Below, one piece after another: positions 25,883-34,844 of a DNA stretch of 59,531 nucleotides (position 1 is the stretch's first letter; every line of letters begins with the position of its first letter). The notes below the pieces were generated by a model. The model was not told where the DNA came from and searched no databases. It saw only the letters and a program-made list of their open reading frames with translations. The translations under genes and the position numbers were made by a program. Source of the DNA: DASSLY01 sp035689185. Lineage in GTDB: Bacteria; Actinomycetota; Actinomycetes; Actinomycetales; Dermatophilaceae. The stretch lies in assembly GCA_035689185.1 (NCBI GenBank), contig DASSLY010000023.1:1-59531 (forward strand), written 5' to 3'.

Positions 25883-27138
25883 TGATGGACATTCTGCGGT
25901 TCGCCACGGCGGGCTCGGTCGACGACGGCAAGAGCACGCTCATCGGCCGGCTGCTGTACGACACCAAGACCGTGTTCGAGGACCAGATCGACGCCGTCGA
26001 GCGGGCCAGCAAGGACCGCGGCGACGAGCACGTGAACCTGGCGCTGCTGACCGACGGTCTGCGCGCGGAGCGCGAGCAGGGCATCACGATCGACGTGGCG
26101 TACCGCTACTTCGCCACGCCGAAGCGGAAGTTCATCATCGCCGACACCCCCGGGCACATCCAGTACACCCGCAACATGGTCACCGGCGCCTCCACCGCGG
26201 ACCTGGCGCTGGTGCTGGTCGACGCCCGCAAGGGCCTGGTCGAGCAGAGCCGCCGGCACGCGTTCCTGGCCACCCTGCTGCAGGTGCCGCACCTGGTGCT
26301 GGTGGTCAACAAGATGGACCTGGTGGACTACTCCCAGGAGGTGTTCACCCGGATCCACGACGAGTTCGCGAACTTTGCCACCAAGCTCAACGTGCGAGAC
26401 CTGACCATCCTGCCGGTCTCCGCGCTTCAGGGCGACAACGTGGTGACCCGTTCGGAGAACATGCCCTGGTACGAGGGCCCGAGCCTGCTGCACCACCTGG
26501 AGAACGTCCACGTGGCCAGCGACCGCAACCTGATCGACGTCCGGTTCCCGGTGCAGTACGTCATCCGGCCGCAGTCGGACAGGTGGCACGACTACCGCGG
26601 GTATGCCGGGCAGGTCGCCGGCGGGGTGCTGAAGAAGGGCGACGAGGTCATGGTCCTCCCGTCCGGTTTCACCTCCCGAATCGCTGCGGTGGAGACCGCC
26701 GACGGCGAGGTCGACGAGGCGTTCCCGCCGATGTCGGTCACCGTCCGGCTGGAGGACGAGATCGACGTCTCGCGCGGAGACATGATCTGCCGGCCGAACA
26801 ACAAGCCCGAGGTGGCTCAGGACATCGATGCGCTCATCTGCTGGATGGACGAGGGCGCGCCGTTGCGTCTCGGCGGCAAGTACGCCATCAAGCACACGTC
26901 GCGGACCGCGCGCACGTTGGTCAAGCACCTGCAGTACCGGCTGGACGTGAACACCCTGCACCGCGACGAGGACGCCGACAAGCTCACGCTGAACGAGATC
27001 GGCCGGGTGCGCCTGCGCACGACGGTGCCGCTCATGTGTGACGACTACAGCCGCAACCGGTCCACCGGCGGGTTCGTCCTGGTCGACGAGGCCACCAACC
27101 GCACCGTCGCTGCCGGTATGATCACCGACGCCGGCTGA
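25882..27138 (+). CDS. cysN: sulfate adenylyltransferase subunit 1 (GTPase)
   Basis: A 418-aa CysN, the GTPase partner of CysD. G1 is AGSVDDGKSTLIGRLLYD, G3 is ADTPGHIQYTRN and G4 is NKMDL, followed by the EF-Tu-like domains. It is not fused to an APS kinase here, unlike CysNC; a separate kinase gene lies at 52.8 kb. A strong hairpin follows the stop codon. Confidence 0.97.
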   Translation: MMDILRFATAGSVDDGKSTLIGRLLYDTKTVFEDQIDAVERASKDRGDEHVNLALLTDGLRAEREQGITIDVAYRYFATPKRKFIIADTPGHIQYTRNMVTGASTADLALVLVDARKGLVEQSRRHAFLATLLQVPHLVLVVNKMDLVDYSQEVFTRIHDEFANFATKLNVRDLTILPVSALQGDNVVTRSENMPWYEGPSLLHHLENVHVASDRNLIDVRFPVQYVIRPQSDRWHDYRGYAGQVAGGVLKKGDEVMVLPSGFTSRIAAVETADGEVDEAFPPMSVTVRLEDEIDVSRGDMICRPNNKPEVAQDIDALICWMDEGAPLRLGGKYAIKHTSRTARTLVKHLQYRLDVNTLHRDEDADKLTLNEIGRVRLRTTVPLMCDDYSRNRSTGGFVLVDEATNRTVAAGMITDAG

Positions 27139-27170
27139 CGACGCCGGCCGGCACTGACACCGGCACCACA

Positions 27171-27210
27171 ACGAATCCGCCCAGCCCCCAAGGGGACTGG
27201 GCGGATTCGT
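27171..27210. terminator. bidirectional terminator between cysN and sulfotransferase 1
   Basis: Perfect 14-bp arms (ACGAATCCGCCCAG at 27171-27184 and its complement at 27197-27210) around a 12-base loop. It sits between convergent genes. Confidence 0.88.
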
Positions 27211-27251
27211 CGTCTAGGGTTTGTCCAGGGTAGAACGCGGGGCCGTGCGGG

Positions 27252-28163
27252 TCAGACTGAGTAACCCCACTCCTGCAGCGGCCCGGCGAGCACCTTCTCG
27301 ATGGCGTCGACCTGCGCGGTGGTCAGCTCGTTGCGGTAGGAGGCGGTCCGGCCGGGGTGGATCTCGTGTCGCCGGTAGCCCTCCTCGAAGTCGGCGGTCC
27401 ACTCCAGGCCGAGGAACTGCAGCATCGCGGTGGCGGTCTCGCGGGGCCGCTCGAGCAGGTCCTCGTACCGGACGTCCATCCACTGGCCCTCGGGCATCGC
27501 GGCGCGGGCGTCGGCGTAGGCCCGCATGAGCATCTTCCAGCCGAGCGCGGCCAGGACGGGGAAGGAGCGGCCCGACTCCTCCCACTCCGCCTGCAGGTCT
27601 TCGGGCAACGGGCCGAAGATCCAGTTGTCCGGGCCGCGCCAACCGTCCCACCAGCCCATCTGCAGCCAGGAGTTGGCGACGGCGCGCCCGTCCCGGACGA
27701 CGTTGACGGCTCGCAGGTCGGGGATGGCGGCCTGCAGGAACCCGGTTCTCGGCCAGCCGGTGAGGTGCTGGACGAAGACCGAGCAGTCCTGCGCGCGCTC
27801 GCGACTGGCGAAGAAGTCGACGACGCGGTCTCGCAAGAAGGGGGTCAGGTCCGTGGCCAGCAGGTCCCGGCACGGGGTGGAGAAACCGGCGAAGATCTGC
27901 CGGTCCATCAACTGGTAGCCCTCCGACGGCGCCAGCCGGAACCGGCCCGCCTCCACCAGCTTGCGGCTCTCGCCCCACGCCCGCATCCCTGGGTCTCGCG
28001 GGGGGGTCCAGCGGTAGAGCTTGCCGTTGAGACGGCCTCGCAGGTTGAGCCGGTGAAGCTTGTCGTCCAGCCCGGACAGGAAGCCGGTCTCGGGGTGACG
28101 CGTCAGCGTCTCTTGCACCAGCGTCGTGCCGCTTCGGCCGGTGCCGATCACCAGGGCCAGCAT
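27252..28163 (-). CDS. sulfotransferase 1
   Basis: A 303-aa PAPS-dependent sulfotransferase. The 5'-phosphosulfate loop is IGTGRSGTTLVQETL near the N-terminus, and the 3'-phosphate site is VVRDGRAVANSW. No signal peptide, so it acts in the cytosol, probably on lipid-linked sugar. It overlaps the stop of sulfotransferase 2 by 1 bp (TGATG) and forms an operon with it and the GT4 gene. Confidence 0.9.
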   Translation of the reverse strand: MLALVIGTGRSGTTLVQETLTRHPETGFLSGLDDKLHRLNLRGRLNGKLYRWTPPRDPGMRAWGESRKLVEAGRFRLAPSEGYQLMDRQIFAGFSTPCRDLLATDLTPFLRDRVVDFFASRERAQDCSVFVQHLTGWPRTGFLQAAIPDLRAVNVVRDGRAVANSWLQMGWWDGWRGPDNWIFGPLPEDLQAEWEESGRSFPVLAALGWKMLMRAYADARAAMPEGQWMDVRYEDLLERPRETATAMLQFLGLEWTADFEEGYRRHEIHPGRTASYRNELTTAQVDAIEKVLAGPLQEWGYSV

Positions 28164-29125
28164 CAGCTCTCACCTTCCGTTCGGTTACGTCGCAGCGGGT
28201 AGCCGAACCGCAGCAGCACCGGCGCGGTCAACGCGGTGACCATGAGCCGGACCCGGGAGGGCAACGCCCGCTTCCACTCGTCGTCGCTGCGCACCTGCAC
28301 GGCCCCCCGGGAGTGGCGGGCCGGGTTCCCGGCAACGGAGTGTGTCGGCGCGATACGCACGCTGGTCGCGGTCTCGAACGGAAGTCCCGTCGGATCCAGC
28401 CCGGCGCGCGCAACGATGCGCTGCATGACCGGCTGCGGGTCTGCCGCGAAGTCCTCGTAACGCACCCGCAGGTAGCCGGAGTTGCGTCCCCACAGCAGCA
28501 CGGTGAGCGCGTTCCACCAGGCCCACAGCAGCGAGCTCTTCCAGAACATCAGTTTGGGCATGAGCTGGTCGTCGCCGAAGTCGAGCAACGGCTTCGTGCG
28601 CTGCCAGGAGAACGCCGTCGCGCGCGAGTCACGCACGATGTGCAGGACGAACAGCTCGATCCCGGGCAGGCCACCGAGCAGCAAGCCGTACGGCGGCAAC
28701 TTGGAGGAGTCGACGATGACGGCGCCGTCGACGTGCTCGCTCAATGCCCGGTAGAGGCGAAGGATCGCAGTGTCGTCGGGGTGGCTCGGCACCGGTCGCC
28801 GGCCGACCAGGCGGCGCAGCAGGATCGCGGGCACCCGGCGGCTGGACAGCCGCTGGAGCAGCCGGTCCGCGATACCCGCCGCATCGGGGGTCGCCGTGCC
28901 GAAGGCGCGGGCCATGACGGCGGCCCACAGCGGGCACTCGCTGAACGGGACGCCGCATCCGCACAGCCGGTTCTCGACGACGCCCCGCTGCCAGACGTAG
29001 CGGAGCTCACCGCAGGCGAACGCGCCGTCGACCTGACCCAGGATGTTGTTGATGACCGTGGTGCCGCTGCGGCCGCTGCCCGCGAAGTAGAGCACCCGCA
29101 CCGGAGTGTCCTGGCGCGAGGTCAT
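28163..29125 (-). CDS. sulfotransferase 2
   Basis: A 320-aa sulfotransferase. The PAPS loop FAGSGRSGTTVINNIL and the motif IVRDSRATAFSWQR are clear. An insert with four Cys (NRLCGCGVPFSECPLW, residues ~53-67, plus ACGEL) may bind a metal or form disulfides; it is absent from the other five sulfotransferases. The ATG at 29125 overlaps the GT4 stop (ATGA). Acceptor unknown, probably a sugar of the same glycan. Confidence 0.9.
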   Translation of the reverse strand: MTSRQDTPVRVLYFAGSGRSGTTVINNILGQVDGAFACGELRYVWQRGVVENRLCGCGVPFSECPLWAAVMARAFGTATPDAAGIADRLLQRLSSRRVPAILLRRLVGRRPVPSHPDDTAILRLYRALSEHVDGAVIVDSSKLPPYGLLLGGLPGIELFVLHIVRDSRATAFSWQRTKPLLDFGDDQLMPKLMFWKSSLLWAWWNALTVLLWGRNSGYLRVRYEDFAADPQPVMQRIVARAGLDPTGLPFETATSVRIAPTHSVAGNPARHSRGAVQVRSDDEWKRALPSRVRLMVTALTAPVLLRFGYPLRRNRTEGES

Positions 29126-30411
29126 GCGGACGCCTCCTCGCGGTCAGCTTCGCCGCCGCCGGCACGCGTGGTGCTCGGTCGTCGCGTCATGCCCTGGATG
29201 TCGCGAAGGTAGACCTCCTCCAGGCGGGCCAGGTGCGCGGACGAGGAGAACTCCCGCAGCATCCGCTCCCGGGCGGCCAGGCCCATCGCGTGCGCCGTCA
29301 CAGGGTCGGCGGCGACCGCGGTGAGCGTTCGCGCCAGCGCGGCCGGGTCGTCGTGCGGGACCACCCAACCCTCGATGCCGTCACGGACCAGCTCGGGCAT
29401 GCCGCCCAGGGCGGTTGCGATCACGGGGACGCCGGCTCCCAGCGACTCCAGGATCGTCATCGGCTGGTTCTCGTGCCAGCGGGAAGGCACCACGCTCGCC
29501 ACCGAACCACGCATCAGAGCCTGCAGCTCGTCGCGGGGAAGCCTGCCATGGAAGGTGATTCGGTCTGGTGCAAGCTCGGCGGCCAGCGCCTCGAGCTCGG
29601 CCTTGACCGGCCCGTCGCCAGCGATGTCCAGGGTGACCCCGCTCAAGGCGACGGCCCTGATGAGGACGTCCACGCCCTTCTCCCGGCTGAGCCGGCCACC
29701 GAAGACAAAGCCCCGCCCGGGGCGGTCGGCCAGGGGCGCGCCGTCCAGGACGACGAAGTGGTTGATGACAGCCATCCGGTCGGGGAAGACCCCTGCCTCG
29801 CGCATCACGGTCGCCAGGAACTGGCTGGGACACACGAACGTCGTGACCGGCGCGTAGGCCTTGATCAGCCGGTGCAGGGAGGACTCCAGCGACAGCAAGG
29901 CGCTGGAAGCGAACGACCCGTCCTTACAGCGGCGTCGGGCAGCCTGCAGGGGGCCGCCGGTGACGCAGGCGTTGCAGAGGTTGCCGTGGTCGAGCATCTG
30001 GTAACTCGGACAGGCCAGCTTGTAGTCGTGCAGTGTCATCACGCACGGAATGCCGGCGGCGGCCACGGGCCGCAAGATCGAGGGGGACAGCTGGTGGTAG
30101 ATGTTGTGGCAGTGCACGACATCCGGCTGGAACCGCTGGATCGTCTCGGCGAGGCCCTTCTCGCTGGAGCGGGACCAGAGCATCCGGGCGGCGGCGGCGA
30201 CCTTGGCCCGTCCGCCCTGCGGCGGCGGCTCCAGCTCGACCAAGGTGGGGAAGGTGTCGGCGTAGGTCAGCCCGGGCGGGTTCTCCGGGTGCTGCATACC
30301 GAAGAGCTCCACCTCGTGACCGGCCGCCCGCTGGAGCTCGGCGACATCGAGCATGTAGCCCTCGGCTCCGCCGCGACGGTACAAGTACTTGTTGACGTGC
30401 AAGATTCGCAA
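29122..30411 (-). CDS. glycosyltransferase, family 4
   Basis: A 429-aa GT-B fold transferase. The acceptor domain starts with HVNKYLYRRGGAEGYMLDV; the donor site is HENQPMTILESLGAGVPVIA (ESxG...E-type motif, E near residue 325). It includes a cysteine-rich insert CPSYQMLDHGNLCNAC seen in several bacterial GT4 proteins. It heads the operon GT4-sulfotransferase 2-sulfotransferase 1, so the sugar it adds may be the one sulfated. No signal peptide; cytosolic face of the membrane. Confidence 0.9.
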   Translation of the reverse strand: MRILHVNKYLYRRGGAEGYMLDVAELQRAAGHEVELFGMQHPENPPGLTYADTFPTLVELEPPPQGGRAKVAAAARMLWSRSSEKGLAETIQRFQPDVVHCHNIYHQLSPSILRPVAAAGIPCVMTLHDYKLACPSYQMLDHGNLCNACVTGGPLQAARRRCKDGSFASSALLSLESSLHRLIKAYAPVTTFVCPSQFLATVMREAGVFPDRMAVINHFVVLDGAPLADRPGRGFVFGGRLSREKGVDVLIRAVALSGVTLDIAGDGPVKAELEALAAELAPDRITFHGRLPRDELQALMRGSVASVVPSRWHENQPMTILESLGAGVPVIATALGGMPELVRDGIEGWVVPHDDPAALARTLTAVAADPVTAHAMGLAARERMLREFSSSAHLARLEEVYLRDIQGMTRRPSTTRAGGGEADREEASA

Positions 30412-30657
30412 GGGTGGTGGTTGCCTTCGGTCGATGGCCGCAGGGCAGCCCTCCGCCCCGGATGATTACCGGCCACTCTAGCCCACCATGGTGCTCCGGG
30501 CGGGCCTGTTCGGCCAAGGCCGGGGCCTCCGGGCCTGCCGCGTGGGGCGGGTTCCGGGCATCGAGTGGCGCAAATCTCCTAGCCAAATGCGCTGGTGGCA
30601 AGCCCTCTTGCCGGAATCCAGCTCAACGGCCACGGCATCTCTGATTGACTGTCCGTC

Positions 30658-31401
30658 ATGAAGCGTTCGCCGTTGGCTACGTTGCAGCGCACTGCGCGCC
30701 GCGGGCTGACGTGGCGTCCCAAGTGGCTGGGCAGCGAGGAACTGTCGATCGAAGCGTTGATCAGCCCGCTGCGTTACGACGTATCGGTGCGTGCCGACTT
30801 CTTCCGATTTCTCCAGGCGCATGCTGACCTGTCTCGGCCCCAGCTCCTGGAGGCTGCCCGCCAGCAGCCGTACCGAGTGTGGTTTCAGCACGTCGCCATG
30901 CGCCGGTTCCGTCCCTGGACGCTGCGCGATGCGAACGTGCTCGAAGGACAGTTCGACGAGCGCGTGCTGCGCTCGGTGCAGATGGCCCGTTCCTTCCGGG
31001 ATCGCGGGTTCGACGCCCGCCGCCCGATCACGCTGCGCTACGTCCGGGGCGAGGCTGTGACGGACTCCGGGGTGCGTGTCACCTCCCGGCTGCACGTCGG
31101 CGACGGTGGGCACCGGCTGGCCCTGCTGCTCTGCGACGGCGGCACCCTCGCCCCGGGGCAGTTCCGGGTCGACCCGCGAGCCATGCCGGCCGTGATCGAC
31201 AACACCGCCATCCTCGCGCCGGTGCTCAACCTGTCGGAGGGCACCTATGCGCGGTTTGTCTCGGCGGGGTACTCCGACGAACGTTTCGACACGGTCGCCG
31301 ACCTGCTGAATCACCTCGCCGAGCATGACCCGAACCGCGTCAGCGAACTCGAGCTCATCCTTCGAGCGCACGGGCGCAAGGTGGCCCTCCCGGGCTCGTG
31401 A
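30658..31401 (+). CDS. uncharacterised protein with a ParB-like motif
   Basis: A 247-aa soluble protein I do not recognise with confidence. A central stretch LHVGDGGHRLALLL resembles the DGxHR motif of ParB/sulfiredoxin-fold proteins that bind or cleave nucleotides. It has no signal peptide or membrane segment. It lies between a GT4 gene on the other strand and the sulfotransferase/GH operon, 85 bp upstream of the latter. A kinase- or regulator-like role in the locus is possible; function is open. Confidence 0.6.
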   Translation: MKRSPLATLQRTARRGLTWRPKWLGSEELSIEALISPLRYDVSVRADFFRFLQAHADLSRPQLLEAARQQPYRVWFQHVAMRRFRPWTLRDANVLEGQFDERVLRSVQMARSFRDRGFDARRPITLRYVRGEAVTDSGVRVTSRLHVGDGGHRLALLLCDGGTLAPGQFRVDPRAMPAVIDNTAILAPVLNLSEGTYARFVSAGYSDERFDTVADLLNHLAEHDPNRVSELELILRAHGRKVALPGS

Positions 31402-31486
31402 CCGGGACCGCGCGTGCCCGGCACCACCGACCCTGCGCCGGGCGTGCAGCGGCCGGGGAAAGCCAAGACCAGATCTGAGGACGATG

Positions 31487-32446
31487 ATGCGGCCAAGCTA
31501 TCCACCGCTGGACAGGCTCCTGGACAGCACGGCGTACACCGCCCGCCGGGTGGCGCGCCACGCGCGCTGGGCGAGGACCGAAGGTGTCCGTCGGCTCGTC
31601 GAGGAGGACCAGCTCGACCCGAGGTCCCGTATCGCGACGGCCTGGGCCAAGGCGCAATGGCGGCGTAGGCATGGCGTCGCCCGCGGGCAGGCAGTCCCGG
31701 TGTACGTCGTGGGCCTGCAACGGTCGGGCACCAACATGCTGCTCCGTGGCCTTGACGCTGCGCCGGAGGTGCAGGTGCACGGCGAGAACGACCGCCGCGT
31801 CTTCCACCGCTTCCGGCTGCGCGGCCCAGAGACGGTCCGGAACGCCATCGTCGCCAGCCGGCACCAGTTCGTGCTGTTCAAGCCCCTGTGCGACTCCCAG
31901 CGCGTCGACCAGCTGCTCGACCTGCCCGGCGTTGCACCCGGACGCGCGGTCTGGGCGTGGCGGGACGCGCACGACCGAGCCCGGTCCGAGGTCGCCAAGT
32001 TCGGCGCGTCCAATCTGAGCGCGCTGCGGGCCATCGCCGACGGCAGCGACCAGGGCATGTGGCAGTCGGAGCGGCTGCCGGAGCCGTCCCGGGACCTGGT
32101 CCGCTCCTTCGACCTGCAGACAATGTCCACCGACACCGCCGCCGTGCTGTTCTGGTACATCCGCAACTTGCTGTTCTTCGACCTCGGCCTGGACCGGCGC
32201 GAGGACGTCCTGCTGTCCTCCTACGACGAGCTCGTCCGCGACCCGGAGCGCCAGATGCGCCGCCTGTGCGACTTTCTCGGCTTCCCCTTCCGGCACGAGC
32301 TGCACCAGCACGTGGCTCGGCGGGAGTCGCACGGCCGCCGGGCCCTGGACATCGACCCTCGGGTCGACGAGCTCGCGGACCAGCTGACCACCCGCCTGCA
32401 GGCTCATGAGCAGTCACGGTGGGCCGCGGCGGGGGACCGGGCATGA
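31487..32446 (+). CDS. sulfotransferase 3
   Basis: A 319-aa sulfotransferase with PAPS loop VVGLQRSGTNMLLRGL and a late segment YDELVRDPERQMRRLCDFLGFP. ATG 31487 is preferred to ATG 31484 because GAGG then has a better spacing of 6. It has a basic N-terminus but no clear signal peptide. Its stop overlaps the GH lipoprotein start (ATGA), so the two are translated together. Confidence 0.82.
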   Translation: MRPSYPPLDRLLDSTAYTARRVARHARWARTEGVRRLVEEDQLDPRSRIATAWAKAQWRRRHGVARGQAVPVYVVGLQRSGTNMLLRGLDAAPEVQVHGENDRRVFHRFRLRGPETVRNAIVASRHQFVLFKPLCDSQRVDQLLDLPGVAPGRAVWAWRDAHDRARSEVAKFGASNLSALRAIADGSDQGMWQSERLPEPSRDLVRSFDLQTMSTDTAAVLFWYIRNLLFFDLGLDRREDVLLSSYDELVRDPERQMRRLCDFLGFPFRHELHQHVARRESHGRRALDIDPRVDELADQLTTRLQAHEQSRWAAAGDRA

Positions 32447-33930
32447 CGGCACGGCTGCGCCGCTCCCGCCTGGCGGCGTGGGGTGCCGTGATCATGTTGG
32501 CCGCCGCCACAGCTGGCTGCACCGGTGGCACCGCCGGTGGGGGCGCCAGCACGCCACCGCCCAGCGCGACGGGCGGCACGACCGCGCCCACCACCGGCGT
32601 CACCGCGCCGACGGCAGGGCCGGGTGTGACCCCGGTGGGGGCGAAGTGGGACTGGGGCCGGTTCGACAGCTACCGCCCGTACCTCGCCTCCCTGTCCGGC
32701 GGCAGCACCTACTACGAGTTCGTCTGGTGTGACATCGAGCCAAGCCCCGGGCACCGCGACTGGTCCACCGTCGACAAGGTCGCCCAGCGCACGCGGGAGA
32801 TCGGTATGCGGCTGCTCCTCAAGATCCGGGTGGGCAGGTGCTGGGCAACCTCCGGGGAGGCGCAGTTCAGCCGGGGCAAGGCCAACAAGACCGAGTCCGG
32901 GATGCCGAGAGATCTCGCCGCATACGCTGCCTTCGTCAAGGAGGCGGTCCAGCGCTACTCCGCCTACGGGGTGACCGAGTTCGCGTTGGAGAACGAGGTC
33001 AACTCCCCGAGCTACTGGGGTGGCACCCCCGACGAGCTGCGCCAGCTGGTGACCGTGGGCGCCAGGGCCATCCACGAGGCAGACCGTCAGGCCAAGGTGG
33101 TGGACTTCGGGCTGGCGAGCACGACATACGGCTACGGCATCGCCGACGACCTGCTCAAGGCGGGTGACGAGGCGGGGGCCGTCCGGGCGTACAACCAGTA
33201 CTACGAGCGGCGTTTCGGCACCCGCGGTGCCCGGCTGCCTCAGGTCAGCACTGCGGCCCAGCTGCGACAGGTGCTTGCGGCCGAGCAGGGCGTGCGCAAC
33301 CTCACCTACTTGGCGATGGCCTCCGAGCTGGCCCGCCAGGGAGTTGTCGACGTCCGGCAGTTCCACTTCTACGAGAAGTGGTCCAACGTGCCCATGCTGC
33401 TGGCGTACCTGAGCCGGCACACGCCGTCGGGTACGCCGATCGAGGCATGGGAGGTCGGCAGCTTCTGGAAGGGCGCCGCGACCGACGATGCCCAGCGCAG
33501 CGACGAGATGGTCAAGACGGTCAGCTCGCTGCTGGCCGGCGGGGTGCGGACCGCCATCTGGTTGCCGCTGGCCGTCGACCCCAGCGGACGGAACGCCGAC
33601 GAGCCGCGCTACGGCCTGATCGACCCTTCCGGCAGTGTCCGAGCCGCCGGCACCGCGATGAGCGGCATCGCGGAAGCGGCCAGGTCGGCTCATGCCGTCC
33701 CGGTGGCCAAGGACGGCCTGAGCGGCGTCGGATTCGAGAAGGGCGACACCTCAACGATGTACCTATGGGGTTCCGCGGGATCGGTGACCGTTCGCTCCGG
33801 CGCGAGCGCTGGCCCGGTGGGCGCCACGCTGCGGCGGGTGAGCGCCGGCCAGACCGTCGCGGTCAGCGAGGCACCGGTCGAGGTGCGCGTCGACGAGCCG
33901 GTCGCCACGTTCTTGAGCGGGCAGCGATGA
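32443..33930 (+). CDS. lipoprotein with clan GH-A glycosidase-like domain
   Basis: A 495-aa secreted lipoprotein: basic N-terminus, hydrophobic span, lipobox ending at Cys26 (ATAGC), then a Thr/Pro-rich linker. The main domain (about residues 65-400) looks like a (beta/alpha)8 glycosidase of the GH39/GH5 kind. Candidate acid/base is Glu185 in LENEVN and nucleophile Glu337 in AWEVGSFW. A small C-terminal beta domain follows. It is coupled by ATGA to sulfotransferases on both sides. Cleavage or trimming of the glycan outside the membrane is plausible; the substrate is unknown. Confidence 0.75.
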   Translation: MTARLRRSRLAAWGAVIMLAAATAGCTGGTAGGGASTPPPSATGGTTAPTTGVTAPTAGPGVTPVGAKWDWGRFDSYRPYLASLSGGSTYYEFVWCDIEPSPGHRDWSTVDKVAQRTREIGMRLLLKIRVGRCWATSGEAQFSRGKANKTESGMPRDLAAYAAFVKEAVQRYSAYGVTEFALENEVNSPSYWGGTPDELRQLVTVGARAIHEADRQAKVVDFGLASTTYGYGIADDLLKAGDEAGAVRAYNQYYERRFGTRGARLPQVSTAAQLRQVLAAEQGVRNLTYLAMASELARQGVVDVRQFHFYEKWSNVPMLLAYLSRHTPSGTPIEAWEVGSFWKGAATDDAQRSDEMVKTVSSLLAGGVRTAIWLPLAVDPSGRNADEPRYGLIDPSGSVRAAGTAMSGIAEAARSAHAVPVAKDGLSGVGFEKGDTSTMYLWGSAGSVTVRSGASAGPVGATLRRVSAGQTVAVSEAPVEVRVDEPVATFLSGQR

Positions 33931-34742
33931 CAGCCCACCAGCTGGTCTTCGTGGGTGGTCTGCACCGCAGCGGGACGACCCCGCTTGCCCGGGCCCTGGC
34001 TGCGCACAGTGACATCAGCGGGCTGAGCGGCACCGGCGCCCGGGAGGACGAGGGCCAGCACCTGCAGCAGGTCTACCCCAAGGCCAAGGTCTACGGCGGG
34101 TCGGGGCGGTTCGCCAGGGCTGCCGAAGCCCACCTGACCGAGTCCTCGCCGCTTGCCACCCCGGATGCCGCGCAGCGGTTGCGCGAGGCGTGGGACCCCT
34201 ACTGGGACCTGTCGAAGACCTATCTGGTGGAGAAGTCCCCGCCGAATCTGATCATGGGGCGGTTCCTGCAGCACGTGTTCCCGGGCTCGGCGCTGATCGT
34301 CGTCGTCCGTCACCCGGTGGTCGTGGCCTTGTCGAACAAGAAGTGGCGAAAGCTGCTCAGTCGCGACTTGACCCGGTACACCACGCTGTCCTCGATGGTG
34401 GACCACTGGGTCCGGGCACACCAGACCCTGCGCGAGGACGCTCCCCTGCTGCAGCGTCTGCACGTGCTGTGCTACGAGGACCTGGTGAGTGACCCAGAGC
34501 AGGAACTGGCCAAGATCCAGCAGTTCCTCGGACTCGACCAGCCGATACCCGCGGGTCATCTGCGGGGGGACCGCAGCACCATCTACGAGCGGCGGTGGCA
34601 GGCTCTGGCCTCGCCCCTGCGCCCCGGCAGCGTGCAACGACGGCTGATCGAACGCCGTTTCGGCCCGCAGATTGCCGATTTTGGCTACGATGTGGCTGAT
34701 TTACGCGTACGAAACTCCGCTTCGCTGTTGGGGAGCGCCTAA
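33927..34742 (+). CDS. sulfotransferase 4
   Basis: A 271-aa sulfotransferase. The PAPS loop is FVGGLHRSGTTPLARAL and the 3'-phosphate site VVVRHPVVVALSNKK. The C-terminal GYDVADLRVRN tail carries no domain. Start ATG 33927 overlaps the stop of the GH lipoprotein, making a three-gene translationally coupled unit with sulfotransferase 3. Acts in the cytosol on an unknown acceptor. Confidence 0.88.
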   Translation: MTAHQLVFVGGLHRSGTTPLARALAAHSDISGLSGTGAREDEGQHLQQVYPKAKVYGGSGRFARAAEAHLTESSPLATPDAAQRLREAWDPYWDLSKTYLVEKSPPNLIMGRFLQHVFPGSALIVVVRHPVVVALSNKKWRKLLSRDLTRYTTLSSMVDHWVRAHQTLREDAPLLQRLHVLCYEDLVSDPEQELAKIQQFLGLDQPIPAGHLRGDRSTIYERRWQALASPLRPGSVQRRLIERRFGPQIADFGYDVADLRVRNSASLLGSA

Positions 34743-34806
34743 CGTCACCTAGGCGCACAGCCCCTAGGATGGCGACCGTCCGTCGCCGGGACACACAGGC
34801 GGTCCC

Positions 34807-34832
34807 TGCCTCATCAGACTGCCTCATCAGAC
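34807..34832. repeat. 13-bp tandem repeat
   Basis: TGCCTCATCAGAC occurs twice in succession, ending 12 bp before the start of sulfotransferase 5 and covering its likely 5' untranslated region. Confidence 0.85.
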
Positions 34833-34844
34833 TAAGGACCACGC

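Noticed and set aside
24941..27138. Sulfate assimilation for cysteine
   Set aside because: No cysH, cysI or cysJ-like gene lies in the window, and CysQ and sulfotransferases are adjacent. A genome-wide view could change this.
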